64,000 nucleotides of DNA from Phoebastria nigripes (lineage: Eukaryota > Chordata > Aves > Procellariiformes > Diomedeidae). Under the pieces are notes generated by a model, which was given only the letters and a program-made list of their open reading frames with translations, did no database searches and was not told the DNA's origin. Of this stretch, positions 57,891 to 64,000 are shown in pieces (the first letter of the stretch is position 1; the number at the start of each line of letters is the position of its first letter). The DNA is taken from contig JAYKAV010002924.1 in assembly GCA_035582835.1 (NCBI GenBank), forward strand, positions 455,282 to 519,281, given 5' to 3'. Made by a program: the position numbers and the translations under genes.

Positions 57891-60800
57891 ATATCCTAGG
57901 CCGGAAACAAATAATTAAGTCAGCGTTAAAGCCTGAGATCATGAACTTTTCATGGTTGGCATTTTTGCTTTATGCCCAGGATAGAGCAAGTGGAGCCTGG
58001 ATTTTTAACAAAATAACACTAATTCTATTTATATTCAAAATAGGAAATGCTGCATGTGCTATTTCTATTTTGGCACTGAACATATAGTATAATTATGCTT
58101 TTATTAATCAGTGCTAGAAACACTCTCTTCAACATCTATTTCAAGCGTAGGGTTTGGGGTTTTTTTCCAACAGAAATACTTGCCAGGATTTAATAATTCA
58201 AGATGAGTATGTCATGTAGACTACTGTATTATAATTCTGCCTATAAGCAATGTCCGGTTTTCTTTAAAGATATATTTTTCTGTTTCTGCATAGCTTAGAT
58301 NATTGATTGATTAGCGGGGAGGTTGTCAGAAAACTCATTTGTTTACATTTCTAAGTATATAAGGTAAATTAGTCTGGAATAGAGGAAGGTATTTTGTTTA
58401 TTTGTAAGGCATACTCTTTTGATGTCCATTTGTTGTTTTTCTTTTTTTTTTTTTTTACCTGTGATGCTTTTACTAGAGGCACTATAAAAATCAAACAAGA
58501 ACAAACCCCTAGTATCTTATAGGATGAAGTGTAAAATACCGTAGCAGACGAGCAGAAGAGTAAAACAAAATCCTGGGAGAGAGGAGAAATTGATAAGCTG
58601 GTGTCATTTCCTACTCGGTTATTGTGAAACTTGTTCTTTGCAGCACAGGGCGTACAAAGAAATTGTTTTTAAGAGCCTTGAAGAGGCTGAATACTCAAAC
58701 AATGTGGATTATTCCACAGTGGCTGGTTTGTTTCCTTGGTGAGGGAGACTGGTTGGAGAGGGTGCACTGCTGTTGCTCTGTGTTTTCCATTAGACTAGGC
58801 TGCAGAAAGCTTTCCCTTCAGAGGGAGCTTACTTGAGCAGCCAGCAGCACTGGGGATTCCCTTTGCTAAAGGAAATAGCCAGACAGATTACAGCAAACAT
58901 ATCTGGCTTTCTGATACATTTTCCAGAAGTCATCTTGGAAGCTGCTGGCCTTAGGAGCAGACATGGTCTAATAAAATAGCTCACTCAGTCNATTCTGTGG
59001 ACCACATGTTGTGGTGGCCTAGAACTGTAGAAATACATCCACTTAAATTCAGTAGTCAAATCTAAGTGAAGTTACTGAGATACCCAGTACCAAGAAAAAA
59101 CCCACTATTTTCTTTGTTGGAAAGAGAAGACAGACTCAAGAGAAAAGGAGACAAAGGTGAGACAAAAAGATAAAAGAGAAAAATGAATTCTAAACCCAGA
59201 TCCCATTGGTTGCATAATTTTGTATTCCCAGTAGTAAATAAGAGGTTCTGATGAGCATTTCAACTTGTATGCATCAGCCCTGCAGATTAAGCAAAACCAG
59301 ACTTTTAGCAGGATGACTCAAAAGCCCAATGCAGTATCTGAGAACCTGGAAAGAGTAGAGCTTCAAACTCATTTTGGTAATTGTTACTGAGGATGTTGAC
59401 TTTACCTGCTCAATACCTAGACAGAATAGTGATGGATGTTTGTTTTTATATGCAACTGCCACATTGTCTTCCATTAAAAGAGGTTACAGACTAGAAGTCT
59501 TACTGGAGATGTGTGAGGTTCCTACAAGTACTGCTTTAAAGGGTCTGAAAACCAGAGTTCAAAACCAGGTGCTCCTATACACTTCCTCCTAGGTTCCTTC
59601 TGCAGTCTGTCCCCTTGNGCTGCTGCCTTTGTGTAACCTTTGCCCTATACTGGCTGAAGGAAAGATTGAGTGCTGTGTCAAATCTAGTAACAAGGGAAGT
59701 GCTGGAGGTCTATGCCCTTAATCCCACTGATCCTGCTCGGAAGAATTCTTGTCTTTCCCAATAGCTTGATAACCTTTCAAGTAAGCCATAGTTGCAAAGA
59801 AAACTAACTGGGTCTGTCACTGTTGGATGTTGGCTGATACTGAGCTCTGCCTCTGCACAAAAATGTTAAGGGGCTACTGGTAAAAGTTAGTGTTGCTGAA
59901 GGCGGCATTAATACCATAAAACTTCCAGGTGACTGAATGAGAGGTAGCCCTCAGAGAAGCAGCCCATTCCTGGTAGCTCCTCTTTGGCCTCCCCAAAGCA
60001 AAATTGGCAACCTGGTGGACGGTGGCTGCTCATATGTTACACCTGCTTTTTCTGTGTGGGTCTGCTCTGGCTTCTTAAGTGAATTAGCCTTTCCCCTGTC
60101 TCTACAGCAATGAAAGGAGTGATTTCAGTTTTAAAAAGCCTATAAAATTGTATTACATTTCACACCTAACAAAAAGTTCTAGTCAGATATTTTGAATCCT
60201 CTCCTGTAATTAATTACAAGGAAGGAAAAAAATACAAGCTCTGTCAGCAGGAAGACAGGTGTATAAATGTAATCAGATGTTATGCAAACCATTTGATACA
60301 TTTTTAAGTACTAGTGGTTTGAATTCGTTTGACAAGGATGTAAAATGCAAATGATCCGCCCACACATTTTTAGAATAAATTAAAATACACTTAACATGGT
60401 ATTTGTTAGTTCTTGTCCTAATAGGAAGCCTATGTGCTCTGAAGTATGTGTGTGTGTGTATTTAAATGGCATTGTTATTCCACCTGCTCTGAAGCTGAAT
60501 TCCAGCTGCTTTCTACCGACTGTTCCATTTCTTCTAATTCGCCCCCCTTATTCTTTCAGGACTCACATAGATGTTTTTTCCTTTAAAAGTGAGCTTTCAT
60601 TTTAAAATTTTTGATAAAACATTTTCCTTGTGTTTCAGGTAGAGATTTTCATGTAAAGGGGTAGTTTCTTCAAACTTGGCGCATTGTTCTCCTTGAGCTC
60701 TTTGAGCTACCAGAACAAGGGCTGAAAAACTGGCCAGATACATTCAAGAATATGAGCATGAAAGTGTCCTTACACTGTGTACATGGATCCTTGTATGCCT

Positions 60801-62357
60801 GAAATCACACAAATATTTCTTGGTAGTATTTCTTTCCTAATGTAAAGAAGTTTTTTGAGTGCTCTGAAGCATTTCACCTTGATTTAATCATTCAGAGGAC
60901 ATTTGAAGCCTGATAACTATTTTGCATGCCTTNAGGAAGCCATATAATATAGCTGGTAGCACTGCTCATAAACAGCTGTGTGGACTAGGGGAATAAACAT
61001 AGGACATGAACTTCAGTGTTTAATTTCCATCTCCACTCCTGCTTCTGACAGTCCTGTACACATAAAATATGTAAAATTTTATTTAGCTATCACACGAACC
61101 CCCTCTTTCATGTTGATAAATATATTTTTGATGGACTGGAGAGTTTAAATTTTAAATAATGTAAGTACTTAAGGCAGCATCCCAGAGATTGTCACTGCGA
61201 GATACAGGATTAAAATCTTATTCTCTAACTTTGTTATCCCCTGCCAAGTCCAGTAAACCTTATGGCCCACAGTCAGTTAATCTCTCCATCTTAAAAGACT
61301 AATAATGCTTTCGCTCAAAGGAGGTTTGACCTGTATTTTGTTAATGTTTGCACAGCACTTTGAAAGTATTAGTTGTATATAGATGCCACCTAATGTAATT
61401 TCAGTGTCTCTTTTAAGCCCCAAAGTGTGTAAAGCGTCAGAGAGGAAAATTGCTGAGTCAAGGAAAAAAATCTTTTCCATCGGGTTTCCTGGCTGCTGGG
61501 AAGTGAGGGAGAGAGTATCTCAGAGTATATACAGTGGTAACTTAAGAAGACAGGTGAGGAAGAAGTGTGTCTAGCCNGAATGATTTTCAGTAGTGAGAGA
61601 AGAAAGAGAAAATAAATTTTGAAGATGTAAACCTATGCAAAATTGTCTCCCATTTTTCAAGCTGAACATCATGCATTTTAGCGTGTAAATGTTTCAGGAG
61701 AGGCCTCTGGAAGAATCCCACAGTCATCCAATGCCTACAAGTAGATTTCTTTCCCTGTAACTTCCCACTTTACTCTCTTTGCTCAACTTCTTTAACACCA
61801 TCTCTTTTTAAAATTGTGAAAATTTACCAATTCTGGACTGAGTTTGAATTGCCTCTTTTTGTTAATTTGTTTTAATGCGTAAGCCACATCACCCCTTTTT
61901 TACCTATTTCAGCTGTCGTACTATGGATGCTTTAGAAAATTGAAGTAGCAATTTTCAAACAAGAGGTCTTTAAATTTTTCTTTGTTCCTTAGATCTCTTA
62001 AAATTCTTCAGACAGCTCATATGTTTTGCTTCACATTTTGAAAAATATTCTCATCAGTTTTTTCCTTTTCATCTGTATACATAAAGTGAAAGGTCANCTG
62101 GATGGATTTATTATTCCATGCCTTCCAAATTGTGGAATCTACATGTCTGTGTTGAAACTTCAGAAAATTTCATAAAGTACAGATTTTAAGGAAGAATATG
62201 AGCCAATATGAGGAAATTTATTATTTATTGTTTATTCTGTTTAGAGTATGAGTGTTTATTTTTCCATACAAAACCTTGATAGACATCATGACATAGAAAC
62301 TTGTTAATTTAACTCAGTGTTTTGAACACATCTTTCTTCTTTTATATATTTGTCTAG

Positions 62358-62702
<345 letters not shown>

Positions 62703-63298
62703 TGTCATGGTTTAACCCCAGCTGGCAACTAAGCCCCACACAGCCGCTCGCTCACTCCCCCTTGGTGGGATGGGGGAGAGAATCNGAAGAGTAAAAGTGA
62801 GAAAACTCATGGGTTGAGATAAAGACAGTTTAATAAATAAAGCAAAAGCCATGCACACAAGCAAAGCAAAACAAGGAATTCATTCACTACTTCCCATTGG
62901 CAGGCAGGTGTTCAGCCATCTCTAGGAGAGCAGGGCTCCATCACGCGTAATGGTTACTTGGGAAGACAAAACGCCATCACTCTGAACGTCCCCCTGTTCC
63001 TTCTTCTTTCCCCAGCTTTATATGCTGAGCATGACATCACATGGTATGGAATATCCCTTTGGTCAGTTGGGCTCAGCTGTCCCAGCTGTGTCCCCTCCCA
63101 ACTTCTTGTGCACCCCCAGCCTACTCGCTGGTGGGGTGGTGTGNGAAGCAGAAAAGGCCTTGACTCTGTGTAAGCACTCCTCAGCAGTAACTAAAACATC
63201 CCTGTGTTATCAACCCTGTTTCCAGCACAAGTCCACAACATAGCCCCACACTAGCTACTATGAAGAAAATTAACTCTACCCCAGCCAAAACCAGCACA
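62703..63298 (-). mobile_element. 3' LTR of a minus-strand endogenous retrovirus
   Basis: A 596-bp LTR beginning TGTCATGGTTTAACCCCAGC and ending CCAGCACA. On the minus strand a TATA-like ATATAAA (complement of 63017-63023) is followed by ATTAAA (complement of 62829-62834), so the sense strand is minus and transcription would run toward the NALCN exon. Directly next to its higher-coordinate end the minus strand reads AAGGGGTGGAGAA, a polypurine tract, which is what precedes a 3' LTR. It closely resembles the LTR at 57304. Assignment to an ERVL-like class is inference from relatives. Confidence 0.85.
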
Positions 63299-64000
63299 TT
63301 CTCCACCCCTTATTCCACACCATTTACGTCANGCTCAGGTCTCACACTATCCAATACAATCTCATTACCTACCACCACCTTTCCCATCCTTTGATATAAT
63401 ACACAGATATCATTCCCTTAGTCTATGGACCACCTCTGTGAAATGTCTGTAAAATGTCCATAAATCTCCACAAAATGTCCATTGAATTCATTTAGTCTGT
63501 GACTTTGGGTTCCATCTGTTATGGTGGTCACTCAGGACAGGAGAGCTGGTGTGTTGCGTGGAGTTACTGGGCACCAAAGCCAGCTCAGGTTGGGTCACTG
63601 CTGCACTTGCACTGCTTCTTGTAAGGCTTATCCTCCATTGGTTCAGGTGGTTCCTGCTATAGTAATTCCTNTAACATACAACTCAAATCATGGGTTACAA
63701 CAATTTAAAGGTATACCCATTACAATCTCCACCCCTGGTCCCTTTGGACCAGGTTATAGGGTTTAACATTGCAATGAACTCCTCCCCTTGCTCCTGCTCC
63801 GGCTTGGGCTTATCCACAGGCTGCAGTCCCTTAGGGGTGTACCTGTTCCAAGTGGAGCCTTATCTATGAGCTACAGTCTCTTCAGGGATATACCTGCTGC
63901 AGCGTAGACTTATCCACAGCCACAGTTCCTTCAGAAGTAAACCTGCTCCAACATGGCCTTACCCATGGCTGCAGTCCCTCCAGGGGTGTACCTGCTCTGT
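63299..64000 (-). mobile_element. Endogenous retrovirus internal 3' region, runs off the window
   Basis: This sequence adjoins the 3' LTR through a polypurine tract and matches, from memory, the internal region that accompanies this LTR group in bird genomes. On the strands read here I find no long open frame or recognisable viral domain. It contains short direct repeats of AAATGTC/AAAATGTCC at about 63438-63482, a second polypurine-like motif at 63726-63736, and a 50-bp tandem array from 63809. It is most likely noncoding sequence between the last viral gene and the LTR. Whether a full provirus with a 5' LTR follows cannot be seen. Confidence 0.75.
63809..64000. repeat. 50-bp tandem array, at least 3.9 copies
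   Basis: Diverged units begin with CTTATC or CTTACC, contain a CAGTCYCTTCAGGG-like core and end near ACCTGCTCCA. They lie at 63809-63858, 63859-63908, 63909-63957 and 63958 to the window edge (50, 50, 49 and at least 43 bp). The lengths are not multiples of three, which argues against a coding repeat. Confidence 0.85.

Overview
This window is vertebrate nuclear DNA, almost certainly from a bird. The evidence is one split gene with GT-AG introns, several CR1 LINE copies with the ATTCTATGA-type 3' tail, and long terminal repeats of a kind common in bird genomes. There is no bacterial or viral gene layout, and most open frames are short chance frames in AT-rich intron. Single N bases scattered through the window suggest unresolved or heterozygous base calls.

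The only protein-coding gene I can support is NALCN, the sodium leak channel, on the + strand. Five consecutive coding exons (19978-20120, 20240-20344, 23082-23168, 55463-55594, 62358-62525) total 635 coding bases, about 211 residues. They join in frame with clean splice sites. They encode the domain I pore loop and S6, the I-II linker, and domain II S1 to about S3. Earlier exons lie before the window and later ones after it. Intron sizes are very uneven: at least 19,977 bp, then 119, 2,737, 32,294 and 6,763 bp, then at least 1,475 bp.

Region by region: 1-19977 is intron with no recognised mobile element, apart from a CpG-dense islet near 15.3 kb. 19978-23168 holds three clustered exons. 23169-55462 is one large intron. 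Its first 20 kb is plain sequence with simple repeats, including an 89-base pure pyrimidine tract at 29.84 kb. Its last 12 kb carries CR1 copies at 43.05-44.02 kb and a CR1/LTR nest at 51.6-54.3 kb. 55595-62357 contains a perfect 32-bp inverted repeat at 56.64 kb and a solo LTR at 57.3 kb. After the last exon, an antisense retroviral LTR (62703-63298) and adjoining internal sequence run to the window edge. They look like the 3' end of a minus-strand provirus or fragment.

I saw no new multi-gene system. The points most worth a second look are the antisense retroviral 3' end 177 bp from a NALCN exon, the perfect palindrome at 56.64 kb, the CpG islet at 15.3 kb, and the 50-bp tandem array at the right edge.
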